Origin: Paraburkholderia sabiae
GTDB taxonomy: Bacteria; Pseudomonadota; Gammaproteobacteria; Burkholderiales; Burkholderiaceae
Length of the DNA: 64,000 bases
Reading direction: 5' to 3'
Assembly (NCBI RefSeq): GCF_030412785.1
Contig: NZ_CP125295.1
Coordinates: forward strand, 434,001 to 498,000
The notes beneath the pieces are model-generated. The model worked only from the letters and a program-made list of their open reading frames with translations. It was not told the origin of the DNA and did no database searches. Position 1 is the stretch's first letter; each line of letters begins with the position of its first letter. The translations under genes and the position numbers were made by a program. Of the stretch, positions 1 to 9,600 are shown in pieces.

Positions 1-6
1 TGAACG

Positions 7-393
7 ATGAAGCGTTATGGCGTTGAAGGTGGCAAGGGCACGGGCGGACAGGTGATGCCGTTTGCGCGTGCAGTCGAAGCGGACGGCTGGCTGTTCGTGT
101 CGGGGCAGACGCCGATGGAAAACGGCGAAGTGATCAACGGCGGAATCGTCGAGCAGTCGCACAAGACGATTCAGAATGTGCTGGCGATTTTGAGCGAGGC
201 CGGGTATGGGCCGGAGCATGTCGTCCGGTGTGGGGTTTGGCTCGATGATCCGCGCGACTTTGCTTCTTTTAATAAGGTCTTCAAGGAGTACTTTGGGGCT
301 AATCCGCCTGCGCGGGCATGTGTTGTGTCTTCTATGGTTATTGACTGTAAAGTTGAGGTTGACTGCGTCGCCTATAAGAAGCCTGCGGCTTGA
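7..393 (+). CDS. RidA family (YjgF/YER057c/UK114) enamine/imine deaminase
   Basis: A 128-residue protein of the RidA family. RidA proteins hydrolyse reactive enamine/imine intermediates released by PLP enzymes such as threonine dehydratase. The family arginine is present as Arg103 in PPARACV, and the C-terminal VEVDCVAYK matches the usual VEIEAIA-type end. Length is normal for the family. The first three bases of the window (TGA) could be the stop of an upstream gene, but that cannot be tested here. The second half of the gene, nearest repeat copy A, shifts to T- and G-ending codons unlike the first half. An ilvA gene whose product generates RidA substrates lies 3.6 kb away, but not in the same operon. 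Confidence 0.85.
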   Translation: MKRYGVEGGKGTGGQVMPFARAVEADGWLFVSGQTPMENGEVINGGIVEQSHKTIQNVLAILSEAGYGPEHVVRCGVWLDDPRDFASFNKVFKEYFGANPPARACVVSSMVIDCKVEVDCVAYKKPAA

Positions 394-858
394 TCTTTTT
401 CTTCGCTGGCATCCGCGTCTTTTTTGTCGGTTTGCTAGCGTTGCCCCTGTGCGGGGCGGCACCTACTTTTCTTTGCAGCGGCAAAGAAAAGTAGGCAAAA
501 GAAAGCCGCTTTTGAACCTACGGTGCCCGCCAGGATAGCGCTGCGGCACGCCGCAGCTGAGCTATCGCGCAGTGACCTCCGCACTCCGTAGAAAGCCCGC
601 AGTCAACCGCGCACGGCGCGAAAAACCACACACAGTCCGGAACACATACCGCCGTAAACCGACGGCAAACGCAAAAAAACAAGTCGAGCGAATGTGCCCA
701 GGTGGATGTCATTTTTTGCGCTGCGCGCGCCTGACTGCGGGCTTTCTACGGAGTGTTTGCGTCGCTGCGCGACAGCTCAAGGAACGTGTGCCGTGCTGTT
801 ATCCCGGTAGGTACCGGAGGTTTGAAGCGGCTTTCTTTTGCCTACTTTTCTTTGCCGC

Positions 859-2139
859 TGTGTACAGACTGGAGACATGGTTGACACCTGTACGGGGACA
901 TCGTTGACACCTGATGGTCAGGGTTTGGGAGTCTTCAGGTCAAGTTTTGCGACCCGCTGATGGGCGAACCAGATCTCGATCACCCCGTCTTCCTTCTCGC
1001 TCATGCGGGCGGCTACCTGCAGCCCCTTGAGCGCGATCGACAGCTTCAGTTTCTGGCCGCGCAGGCGCACCACGCCGCTGGCATTGACCCGCAACACTTC
1101 ATCGCCGGGGCCGTATTCGGGCTCGGGCACCCGCCCGGGCATCGCGCGCAGGCTGCACGCGTAGCGCGTGATGGGCGTGGCCATCCCGAGTGCCTCGTGC
1201 GGACGTTCGACGTTGTACACGTGCCGCCAGCGATCCAGTGCCTGCTGCATGTGCGCATGTGTGCTGAAGGCCTGCCGGTCCAGCACTTCGGCCTTCAGCG
1301 TGCGGTGAAACCGTTCGTCCTTACCATTGGTCTGCGGGTGATACGGCCGGCTGTAGCTCACCAGGATGCCCAGCCGGATCAGCCAGACCGCGAGTTCGGT
1401 GAGCTGCCCCGGCGCGCTGGGCGAGCCCCACGGCGCGCCGTTGTCGGTGTTGATGCGCGCGGGCAGCCCGTAGCAGCGGAACGCGCGCTCAAGCTCGGCC
1501 TGCACGACCTGTGTGGTCGTACGCGAGCAGGCGCTCAGCACGAGGTTGTAGCGCGAGTGATCGTCGATGACCGTCAGCGGCATGCAGCGCCCATCCTTCA
1601 GCGTCTGGACGTCGCCCTTGAAGTCCATCTGCCACAGCAGGTTCGGATGCGCGTGCTCGAAGCGCTGCCAGTGCTGGCGCTGCTGCGACGCCTGTTCATC
1701 GATGAGCCCATGGCGGCGCAGGATTTCGGTGATCGTGGCGGGCGCGGGCACCTCTGTCTCGCCCAGATCCTTCAGGCGCCGTTCGATCTTGCGTCCGCCC
1801 CAGCCATGTTCGCGACGCAGTTCCAGCACCCGCGCTTCGATGTGTTCAGGTGAGCGCAGGGGGCTGTGGTGCGGGCGTCGGGAGCGGTCGGCCAGCCCGC
1901 CGGGGCCTTCGGCCTTGTGACGGTCCAGCCACTTGTAGCCGGTCTGGCGGCTGATCCGGTAGCGCCGGCATAGCTCGCTGAATGACAGGGCCTGTGTGGC
2001 GGCCAGGCTGACGAATTCTTCGCGGAGATTCATGGTGTTTTTTGCTTCCCAGGGCATGGTTGAATCCGGGCGTTTGATTACCCGAAAGTGTCAACCATGT
2101 CCCTGTACACCTGTCAGCTATGTCTCCAGTCTTTACACA
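859..2139 (-). mobile_element. IS481-family insertion sequence, 1281 bp, inside repeat copy A
   Basis: The left end begins TGTGTACAGACTGGAGACAT at 859. The right end, read on the minus strand from 2139, begins TGTGTAAAGACTGGAGACAT. The imperfect terminal inverted repeats extend about 55 bp. Each end carries two roughly 20-bp direct repeats with a 23-bp period; on the left these are GGAGACATGGTTGACACCTG at 871-890 and a near-copy at 894-913, probably transposase binding sites. One transposase gene fills the interior. The flanks read TTTGCCGC on the left and GCGGCAAAG on the right, so the insertion sits exactly in the apex of a hairpin of copy A. No target duplication longer than GC is evident. 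Confidence 0.9.
918..2033 (-). CDS. IS481-family transposase (DDE integrase core)
   Basis: A 371-residue transposase. The ATG giving MNLREEFVSL is preferred over an in-frame ATG eight codons upstream, because this is the usual family N-terminus. An N-terminal helix-turn-helix (about residues 15-40, LCRRYRISRQTGYKWL) is followed by an rve/integrase core. Likely catalytic residues are Asp137 (WQMDFKGD), Asp197 (NTDNGAPWG) and Glu240 (NGKDERFHR). The reading frame is intact and the two IS ends are well conserved, so the element may be active or recently inserted. A long open frame on the opposite strand is a GC-rich shadow. Confidence 0.9.
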   Translation of the reverse strand: MNLREEFVSLAATQALSFSELCRRYRISRQTGYKWLDRHKAEGPGGLADRSRRPHHSPLRSPEHIEARVLELRREHGWGGRKIERRLKDLGETEVPAPATITEILRRHGLIDEQASQQRQHWQRFEHAHPNLLWQMDFKGDVQTLKDGRCMPLTVIDDHSRYNLVLSACSRTTTQVVQAELERAFRCYGLPARINTDNGAPWGSPSAPGQLTELAVWLIRLGILVSYSRPYHPQTNGKDERFHRTLKAEVLDRQAFSTHAHMQQALDRWRHVYNVERPHEALGMATPITRYACSLRAMPGRVPEPEYGPGDEVLRVNASGVVRLRGQKLKLSIALKGLQVAARMSEKEDGVIEIWFAHQRVAKLDLKTPKP

Positions 2140-2259
2140 GCGGCAAAGAAAAGTAGGTGCCGCCCCGCACAGGGGCAACGCTAGCGAACCGATACGAAAT
2201 CGCGGATGCCAGAGCGCAGCAAAAAAACAGCGACCAGCGTCGCAGACAAACAAAAAACC

Positions 2260-3084
2260 TTATTGCCGCGCAGTGCGCAAATTATCCGGCATCGGCAGAT
2301 TAAAGTTTGTGCGGAACGGATTGATATCGAGCCCGCCGCGTCGCGTATACCGAGCATAAACAGCCAGCTTAACCGGCTGACAAGCCTTGAGAACATCAAG
2401 AAAAATCTTCTCGACACACTGCTCATGAAACCCAGTGTGGTTCCGATAAGAAATAATGTAGCGAAGCAGACCAGCATGATCGATCTGCGGCCCGACGTAA
2501 TGAATCTGCACCGAGCCCCAATCAGGCTGCCCGGTCACAGGACAATTCGACTTAAGCAGATTGGAGAACAGAGTCTCTTCGACAGGCGCTTCATCGAGCG
2601 CCGCCGACAACAACGAAGCATCGGGCAGATACACGTCGGTATCGAGATCGAGCCGATCAAGCGAAGTCCCTTCGAACTCCTCGAGCCCGAGCTTGGAAAA
2701 CTCCGCCGGCGGATAAAGATGCAGCGACACAGACGCGCCACAAGCAGCGGACACATCCCGCTTGATCGTATCGCGAACGACATCGATCGAATCAAACGCA
2801 GTGTGTGCAAAAGAACCGAGATAAAGCTTGAACGACTTCGACTCGACGATATTCGGCGAATCCGCCGGAACATAAAACGTTGCGACAGCGATCTGCGGCT
2901 TGCCGCGCGCATTGAGCCACGACAGCTCATACGCGTTCCAGATGTCCGTGCCGAAAAACGGCAACGTCGCGCCAATGCCGATCTGGTCGCGCGCATTCTT
3001 TCGCGCAATCGGGAAAAGGAGCGAGGCGTCGTACTGTTCGGTGTAGCTGGACGGCTTGCCCAGCGGAGATTGTTCGGGTGTCAT
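2260..3084 (-). CDS. queF: NADPH-dependent 7-cyano-7-deazaguanine reductase QueF
   Basis: Reduces preQ0 to preQ1, the last free-base step before queuosine enters tRNA. At 274 residues it is the long, bimodular QueF form. The QueF substrate motif appears as [12 protein letters not shown] (about residues 81-92). The catalytic cysteine that forms the thioimide is Cys181 in [10 protein letters not shown], with Asp188 nearby. The start overlaps the stop of the upstream 5'-nucleotidase gene by four bases, so the two are translationally coupled as the last genes of an ilvA-led operon. The 3' end faces repeat copy A and is unusually T-rich on the coding strand. Confidence 0.95.
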   Translation of the reverse strand: MTPEQSPLGKPSSYTEQYDASLLFPIARKNARDQIGIGATLPFFGTDIWNAYELSWLNARGKPQIAVATFYVPADSPNIVESKSFKLYLGSFAHTAFDSIDVVRDTIKRDVSAACGASVSLHLYPPAEFSKLGLEEFEGTSLDRLDLDTDVYLPDASLLSAALDEAPVEETLFSNLLKSNCPVTGQPDWGSVQIHYVGPQIDHAGLLRYIISYRNHTGFHEQCVEKIFLDVLKACQPVKLAVYARYTRRGGLDINPFRTNFNLPMPDNLRTARQ

Positions 3085-3983
3085 GATGCGTTCACGATGC
3101 CACTCACGACATGCCCGATCGCTGTCACGTCACGGGCCGATTCGCAGTGGCGAATTTGGTCGTCGAAGAAAAAGTCCGGCTCGAACTCGCGCAGAAACGC
3201 GCCCTTGTCGAGCCCGCCAAGAAACATCGCTTCGTCGATTTCGATGTTCCAGGCCATCAATGTCCGGATCGCGCGCTCGTGCGCAGGCGCCGAGCGCGCC
3301 GTCACCAGCGCGGTGCGAATGTGCATCGGCGCGGCTTCGTCGGCCAGCGTCTGCAAACGATGCAGCGCCTTCAGCAAAGGCTTCAGCGGCCCGTCGGCGA
3401 GCGGCAGATCCTTGTTGTCGATCTCGTGACCGACGAAGGCGCCTAGCCCGTCCTTCTGGAACACGCGCTCCGCTTCGTCGGAAAATAGAACGGCGTCGCC
3501 GTCGAACGCGATGCGGATTTCGTCCGGGTACTTACCCGCCATTTTCGCCGATTCGGGCAACACGCGTGCAGCGGGAAATCCGGCCGCCAGCGCGTCGCGC
3601 ACGTCGTCCTGATTCGCGGACAGAAACAGCGACGCATTCAACGGCTTCAGATACGCAAACGGCGGTCGGCCGCGCGTGAACACGCCGCGCTCGATCGCGA
3701 GGCCATGCTCTCGGCACGAACTGAACGCGCGCAAGCCGCTGATGGGATCGCTGCGCGACAGAATCACCACTTCCACGCGATGCGCGCCCGTATTCAGCGC
3801 CAGCAGCTTGCGAATCAGCGGAAACGCGACGCCGGGCTTGGCGGGGACGTTCAGCCGTTCGCGCTGCAGCGTTTCGTACGCGCGCAGGTCGCCGTCCTCG
3901 TACACGCGGTTCTCTTCCTCGAAATCGAACAGCGCGCGCGAGGAGATCGCCACCACCAGCTTGTCGTCGAGCGAAAAAGCCAT
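3081..3983 (-). CDS. 5'-nucleotidase (PF06189-type)
   Basis: A 300-residue protein resembling bacterial cytosolic 5'-nucleotidases of the PF06189 family, which dephosphorylate nucleoside 5'-monophosphates. The opening [20 protein letters not shown], the [10 protein letters not shown] segment and the late [15 protein letters not shown] stretch resemble the family's HAD-like acidic motifs. No signal peptide is visible, so it should be cytosolic. It begins nine bases after the ilvA stop and overlaps queF by four bases. The substrate is not evident from the sequence. Confidence 0.8.
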   Translation of the reverse strand: MAFSLDDKLVVAISSRALFDFEEENRVYEDGDLRAYETLQRERLNVPAKPGVAFPLIRKLLALNTGAHRVEVVILSRSDPISGLRAFSSCREHGLAIERGVFTRGRPPFAYLKPLNASLFLSANQDDVRDALAAGFPAARVLPESAKMAGKYPDEIRIAFDGDAVLFSDEAERVFQKDGLGAFVGHEIDNKDLPLADGPLKPLLKALHRLQTLADEAAPMHIRTALVTARSAPAHERAIRTLMAWNIEIDEAMFLGGLDKGAFLREFEPDFFFDDQIRHCESARDVTAIGHVVSGIVNAS

Positions 3984-3992
3984 GCGCGATTA

Positions 3993-5516
3993 TTAGCCGA
4001 GGAACAGCCGGTACACCGGGTTCGACGTCTCTTCCCAATACGGATAGCCGAGCGTCGCGAGGAAGCGCGCGAATTCCGCATCTTCCGCCGACGGCACCTG
4101 GATGCCGACGAGAATCGAACTGTAGTCCGCGCCCTGATTCCGGTAATGGAACAGGCTGATGTTCCAGTTCGGCGCCATCGACGACAGGAATTTCATCAGC
4201 GCGCCCGGCCGCTCCGGAAACTCGAAGCGGAACAGGCGCTCGTCGTGCGCGAGCGGCGAGCGGCCACCGACCATGTAGCGGATGTGCTGCTTCGACAGTT
4301 CGTCGCCCGTCAGATCGACGGTCGCGAAGCCGTGCTCTTCGAACGTGCCCGCGATCTGCGCGGACTCGCCGCGGTTGCGGATCTGCACGCCGACGAAGAT
4401 ATGGGCGGAGTTCGCATCCGCAATGCGGTAGTTGAACTCGGTGACGCTGCGCGTGCCGACCAGTTCGCAGAAGCGCTTGAAGCTGCCGCGCTCTTCGGGA
4501 ATCGTCACGGCGAACACTGCCTCGCGCGCTTCACCGACTTCGGCGCGTTCCGCGACGAAGCGCATGCGGTCGAAGTTCATGTTCGCGCCGGACGTGACGG
4601 CGATCAGCGTCTGGTTCTCGATGCCTTCGCGCTCGGCATACTGCTTGGCGCCCGCGACGGCCAGCGAGCCGGCCGGCTCCAGCACGCTGCGCGTGTCCTG
4701 GAAGACGTCCTTGATCGCGGCGCACAGCGCGTCGGTGTTCACGGTCAGCACTTCGTCGAGGTATTGCTGGCACAGGCGGAACGTCTCTTCGCCGACGAGT
4801 TTCACGGCCGTGCCGTCCGAGAACAGGCCGACTTCGTTGAGCGTCACGCGCTTGCCGGCCTTGATCGACTCCGCCATCGCGCACGAGTCGTCCGTCTGCA
4901 CGCCGATCACCTTGATCTCCGGGCGCACCGATTTCACGTACGCCGCGATGCCGGCCGCGAGACCGCCGCCGCCGATGGGGACGAAGATCGCGTGAATGGG
5001 CGCCTGATGCTGGCTCAGCACTTCCATCGCGACGGTGCCCTGACCGGCGATTACGTATTCGTCGTCGAAAGGATGCACGAAGGTCAGGCCTTGCTGTTCC
5101 TGCAGCTTGACGGCGTGCGCGTAGGCGTCGCTATACGACTCGCCTGACTGCACGACTTCGACGGTCGGACCGCCGTGCGCGCGCACGGCGTCGACCTTGA
5201 CCTGCGGCGTCGTCACGGGAACGACGATGATCGCCTTCACGCCCATCCGGGCCGCCGACAGCGCGACGCCCTGTGCATGGTTGCCCGCCGAAGCCGTAAT
5301 CACGCCGCGCGCGAGGGCGTCGGCGGGAATGTGCGCCATCTTGTTGTACGCGCCGCGCACTTTGAACGAGAAGACGGGCTGGTTGTCTTCGCGCTTCAGG
5401 TAAATCGGGTTGCGCAGCCGTGCGGAAAGATTCCGCGCATATTCGAGTTCGGTCTCACGCGCGACGTCGTAGACGCGGGCGGTGAGGATTTTCTTCAGAT
5501 AGTCGTGGGAGGCCAT
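3993..5516 (-). CDS. ilvA: Threonine ammonia-lyase, biosynthetic
   Basis: Converts threonine to 2-oxobutanoate and ammonia, the committed step to isoleucine. The 507-residue frame starts at MASHDYLKKI; an upstream in-frame extension runs into repeat copy B and is rejected. The PLP lysine is Lys52 in FSFKVRGAYN. SAGNHAQGVA follows at about residue 77, and the glycine-rich phosphate loop GGGGLAAG is present. The C-terminal third (from about residue 325) holds two ACT-like regulatory repeats, typical of the isoleucine-inhibited biosynthetic enzyme rather than the short catabolic TdcB. It is the first gene of the three-gene minus-strand operon. Confidence 0.95.
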   Translation of the reverse strand: MASHDYLKKILTARVYDVARETELEYARNLSARLRNPIYLKREDNQPVFSFKVRGAYNKMAHIPADALARGVITASAGNHAQGVALSAARMGVKAIIVVPVTTPQVKVDAVRAHGGPTVEVVQSGESYSDAYAHAVKLQEQQGLTFVHPFDDEYVIAGQGTVAMEVLSQHQAPIHAIFVPIGGGGLAAGIAAYVKSVRPEIKVIGVQTDDSCAMAESIKAGKRVTLNEVGLFSDGTAVKLVGEETFRLCQQYLDEVLTVNTDALCAAIKDVFQDTRSVLEPAGSLAVAGAKQYAEREGIENQTLIAVTSGANMNFDRMRFVAERAEVGEAREAVFAVTIPEERGSFKRFCELVGTRSVTEFNYRIADANSAHIFVGVQIRNRGESAQIAGTFEEHGFATVDLTGDELSKQHIRYMVGGRSPLAHDERLFRFEFPERPGALMKFLSSMAPNWNISLFHYRNQGADYSSILVGIQVPSAEDAEFARFLATLGYPYWEETSNPVYRLFLG

Positions 5517-5653
5517 TCTGGGCGCGCGCCCCGGGGCGCTGGTTGCTGAGGGGAAAGGGGTAATGATAGCGCTAAGTGTGTCCTTGGCGGACGGGGTGGG
5601 GTTTGGGGTTGGGTTTTGGTTTTGGGTTTCGGGTTTTGATTTTGGGGTTTTAT
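5517..5653. other. ilvA upstream region with strong G/T bias
   Basis: This 137-bp stretch should hold the ilvA promoter and leader on the minus strand. Its plus strand is extremely keto-rich: in 5591-5650 I count G 28, T 28, A 2, C 2. No clear sigma-70 boxes or attenuator hairpin could be picked out. The bias is the left-hand half of the skew that flanks every copy of the repeat. Confidence 0.6.
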
Positions 5654-6176
5654 TGGCATCCGCGTTGACGTATCGGTTTATTAGCGTTGCCCCTGTGCGG
5701 GGCGGCACTTACTTTCTTTGCCGCCGCAAAGAAAGTAAGCAAAGAAAGCGGCTTCAAACCTCCGGTGCCTGCCAGGATAACGCTGCGCCATGCCGCAGTT
5801 GAGCTGTCGCGCAGCGACGCAAACACTCCGTAGCAAGCCCGCAGTCAGGCGCGCGCGGCGCGAAAGATGACATCCACCTGGAGCACATTCGGTCAGCACG
5901 TTTTTTTGCATTTGCCCTCGGTTGACTGCGGCGGTATGTGCTCCAGACTGTGTGGGGATTTTCGCCGTGCGCGGTTGACTGCGGGCTTTCTACAGAGTGC
6001 GGACATCGCTGCGCGATAGCTCAACTGCAGCATGCCGAAGCGTTATCCTGGCAGGCACTGGAGGTTCAAAAGCGGCTTTCTTTTGCCTACTTTTCTTTGC
6101 CGCTGGCAAAGAAAAGTAGGTGCCGCCCCGCACAGGGGCAACGCTAGCAAACCGATACGGCAACGCGGATGCCAGC
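5654..6176 (+). repeat. Palindromic intergenic element, copy B
   Basis: A 523-bp copy between the divergent genes ilvA and the 1377-aa oxidoreductase. The left-arm hairpin is the short-T variant (CTTACTTTCTTTGC with its complement) and the right-arm hairpin is the long-T variant (CCTACTTTTCTTTGC). The core (about 5860-5967) includes GATGACATCCACCTGG and GGCGGTATGTGCTCC. The left end is TGGCATCCGCG and the right end CGCGGATGCCA. GCGACCAGCGTCGCAGAC follows at 6192-6209, as after copy A. Confidence 0.9.
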
Positions 6177-6601
6177 GAAAACCAAAGCATGGCGACCAGC
6201 GTCGCAGACAACCCAGAAAAGCCAAACCGCAAACCCTTACGCCACGTAGGTCCACGCGCGAACGCGCGCCCCCATCCTGCGGTAGAATCATGGTTTGGAA
6301 CAAGGATCGGAAGATCGGATGATGCACTGGCAGCCTCGGATCGCCCATTTGATGCCCGTCCCGCGTGAGGCTCGCCCCGCGGCGCAGCGGCATGTGCGGC
6401 ACGCACGATCGCGTAGCTATATCTGAGCGCCGCGAGGCGACCGGCCACCCACGTTCCAGCCATATCCCCGGCGATCCCGGGCGCTGGCCTGCCGGTTGCG
6501 GCTTCGCACACTAGAAAGATTTCCAGCATTGCGCCCCACGCGCACTGTCAGCGAGCCCCAGCGATGAGCGCACGCCGCTGACTTACCCGAGTCGTCCAAA
6601 C
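6177..6601. other. Gene-free stretch upstream of the 1377-aa oxidoreductase
   Basis: The first 60-100 bases right of copy B are A/C-rich (6181-6240: A 23, C 22, G 11, T 4). The rest should contain the promoter and leader of the downstream gene. TAGAAT at 6283-6288 resembles a -10 box but has no matching -35. A 35-codon frame at 6319-6426 starts with two ATGs but has no convincing ribosome binding site and an unremarkable basic product, so I do not call it a gene. Confidence 0.4.
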
Positions 6602-9600
6602 ATGAACGCACCTCAAGTTTTCGATCCGAACGGCGCCGCCGCCTCCGTTGCCGCCGATACCGAAGCGCGTCTGCGCGAAATCCCATACAACTACACGTCG
6701 TTCTCCGACCGCGAAATCGTCATCCGTCTGCTCGGCGACGAAGCCTGGGCCGCGCTCGACGAACTGCGCGCGGAGCGCCGCACCGGCCGCTCGGCACGCA
6801 TGCTGTATGAAGTCCTCGGTGATATCTGGGTCGTGCGTCGCAATCCTTACCTGCAGGACGACCTGCTCGACAATCCGAAGCGCCGCGCGCTGCTGATCGA
6901 AGCGCTGAATCACCGTCTCACGGAAATCGAAAAGCGCCGCCGCGCCGATCTCGTCGAACATGCCGACGACGCCGGTGTCGGACGTGCCGCGCGCGTCGAA
7001 ACGCTCGTCGGCGCCGCGCGCCGCGCCGTCGATGCGTTCGCCGCCGAATTCGACAAGATGGCCGACTTGCGACGTCGCGCGACCAAAGTGCTGGGCCGTC
7101 AGACGCAGAAGGACAACATCCGCTTCGACGGCATCGCACGTGTCTCGCACGTGACGGACGCGACCGACTGGCGCGTCGAATACCCGTTCGTCGTGTTGAC
7201 GCCGGACACGGAAGCCGAAATCGCCGGCCTCATCAAGGCGTGTTTCGAACTCGGCCTGACCGTGATTCCGCGCGGAGGCGGCACGGGCTACACGGGCGGC
7301 GCGGTGCCGCTCACGCCGTTCTCGGCCGTCATCAACACGGAAAAGCTCGAACAGCTCGGCGCCGTCGAACTGACGGAACTGCCCGGCGTCGCGCACAAGG
7401 TGCCGACCATTTTCTCGGGCGCGGGCGTCGTCACGCGCCGCGTCACGGAAGCGGCCGAGCAGGCCGGCTACGTGTTCGCTGTCGATCCGACTTCGCTGGA
7501 CGCTTCCTGCATCGGCGGCAATGTCGCGATGAACGCGGGCGGCAAGAAGGCCGTGCTGTGGGGCACGGCGCTCGATAACCTCGCCTGGTGGCGCATGGTC
7601 GACCCGGAAGGGAACTGGCTCGAAGTCACGCGCCTCGATCACAACCTCGGCAAGATTCACGACATCCCCGTCGCACGTTTCGAACTGAAGTGGTTCGACG
7701 GCGAGTACGCGCCGGGCGAAAAGCTGCTGCGCACCGAACTGCTCGACATCGAAGGCCGCCGCTTCCGCAAGGAAGGTCTTGGCAAGGACGTAACGGATAA
7801 ATTCCTCGCGGGTCTGCCGGGCATCCAGAAGGAAGGCTGCGACGGTCTGATCACGTCGGCGCGCTGGGTGCTGCACAAGATGCCCGCGCACACGCGCACG
7901 GTTTGCCTCGAATTCTTCGGCCAGGCGCGCGAGGCGATTCCGAGCATCGTCGAAATCAAGGACTATCTGTTCGAAACGTCGAAGCAGGGCGGCGCGATTC
8001 TCGCTGGCCTCGAACACCTCGACGAACGCTATCTGCGCGCCGTCGGCTACGCGACGAAGAGCAAGCGCAACGCCTTTCCGAAGATGGTGCTGATCGGCGA
8101 TATCGTCGGCAACGATGCGGACGCGGTGGCGACGGCTACGTCCGAAGTGATCCGCATGGCCAATGGCAAGAGCGGCGAAGGCTTCGTGGCGGTCAGCGCC
8201 GAGGCTCGCAAGCGCTTCTGGCTCGACCGCAGCCGCACGGCCGCGATCGCGAAGCACACCAACGCGTTCAAGATCAACGAAGACGTCGTGATTCCGCTCA
8301 ACCGCATGGGCGAATACACGGACGGCATCGAGCGCATCAACATCGAGCTGTCGATCAAGAACAAGCTGCAACTGGTCGACGCCCTCGAAGCGTTCTTCAG
8401 GGGCGGCAAGCTGCCGCTCGGCAAGAGCGACGACGCGAACGAAATCCCGAGCGCCGAACTGCTCGAAGACCGCGTGCAGCAGGCGCTGGAACTGCTCGCG
8501 CACGTGAAGAAGCGCTGGGAATTCCTGCGCGACAGGCTCGATCTGTCATTGCGCGAGGCGCAGCACTATCTGGTGCAGCTCGGCTATGCGGGACTCGCGG
8601 AGAAATTCGCGGACCGCGTCGACGATCAGCCGGACGCGAACGTCTTCCACATCGTGCAGGACCGTACGGTGCGCGTGTCGTGGAAGCAGGAAATCCGCGC
8701 GGAACTGCGCCAGATCTTCAACGGCGGCGAGTTCAAGCCGATCCTCGACGAAGCGCAAGCCATCCACAAGCAGGTGCTGCGCGGCCGCGTGTTCGTCGCG
8801 CTGCACATGCACGCGGGCGACGGCAACGTTCACACGAACATCCCCGTCAACTCCGACAACTACGAGATGCTGCAGGACGCGCATATCGCAGTGGCGCGCA
8901 TCATGAAGCTTGCGCGTTCGCTGGATGGCGTGATTTCCGGCGAGCACGGCATCGGCATCACGAAGCTCGAATTCCTGACGGAAGACGAGATCGGCGAATT
9001 CCGCGCGTACAAGCAGCGCGTCGATCCGCACGGCCGCTTCAACAAGGGCAAATTGCTCGAAGGCGCGGACCTTCGCAACGCGTACACGCCGTCGTTCGGA
9101 CTGATGGGTTATGAATCGCTGATCATGCAGCAGTCCGATATCGGCGCGATTGCCGATTCGGTGAAGGACTGCCTGCGCTGCGGCAAGTGCAAGCCGGTTT
9201 GCGCAACGCACGTGCCGCGCGCGAACCTGCTGTACAGCCCGCGCAACAAGATTCTCGCGACGTCGCTGCTGGTCGAGGCGTTCCTGTACGAAGAACAGAC
9301 GCGCCGCGGCGTGTCGATCAAGCATTGGGACGAGTTCAACGACGTCGCCGATCACTGCACCGTCTGCCACAAGTGCGTGACGCCGTGCCCGGTGAAGATC
9401 GACTTCGGCGACGTCACGATGAACATGCGCAATCTGCTGCGCAAGATGGGCAAGAAGAAGTTCAACGCGGGCAACGCGGCGGGCATGTTCTTCCTCAACG
9501 CGACGAATCCGCAGACCATCAACCTCGCGCGCACCGCGATGATGGGCGTCGGCTACAAGGCGCAGCGCCTCGGCAACGAGGTGCTGAAGAAGATCGTCAA

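Larger units (their letters stand above)
405..2213 (-). repeat. Palindromic intergenic element, copy A (interrupted by the IS at 859-2139)
   Basis: First of six copies of the element described in the summary. Without the IS it is about 528 bp. It starts at GGCATCCGCG near 408 and ends at CGCGGATGCC at 2201-2210. The left arm (405 to about 616) has GCCCCTGTGCGGGGC and then a hairpin made of CCTACTTTTCTTTGC and its complement GCAAAGAAAAGTAGG. The right arm repeats all this in inverted order. The core (about 617-720) is the reverse complement of the core in copies B-F, so this copy is inverted. It lies between the convergent genes ridA and queF. A GCGACCAGCGTCGCAGAC block follows at 2230-2247 and recurs right of copy B. 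Confidence 0.9.

Noticed and set aside
402..907. Open frames inside the repeat copies (recurring peptides such as CAGRHLLFFAAAKKS and MPPRTGATL)
   Set aside because: They arise from the palindromic repeat, appear in several frames and strands of all six copies, lack ribosome binding sites and change frame between copies.
2260..2400. Compositional shift at gene ends read as horizontal transfer of queF, murU or gloA
   Set aside because: Only the end nearest a repeat is shifted while the rest of each gene matches the genome, and the sign follows the side of the element; local mutation bias fits better.
5654..6176. Repeat element read as a riboswitch or T-box for ilvA
   Set aside because: The same sequence occurs beside unrelated genes in every orientation, so a gene-specific regulatory RNA is unlikely.
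6319..6426. 35-codon frame upstream of the fused oxidoreductase as a leader peptide
   Set aside because: No good ribosome binding site, no regulatory hairpins and no conserved amino-acid run; cannot be supported.
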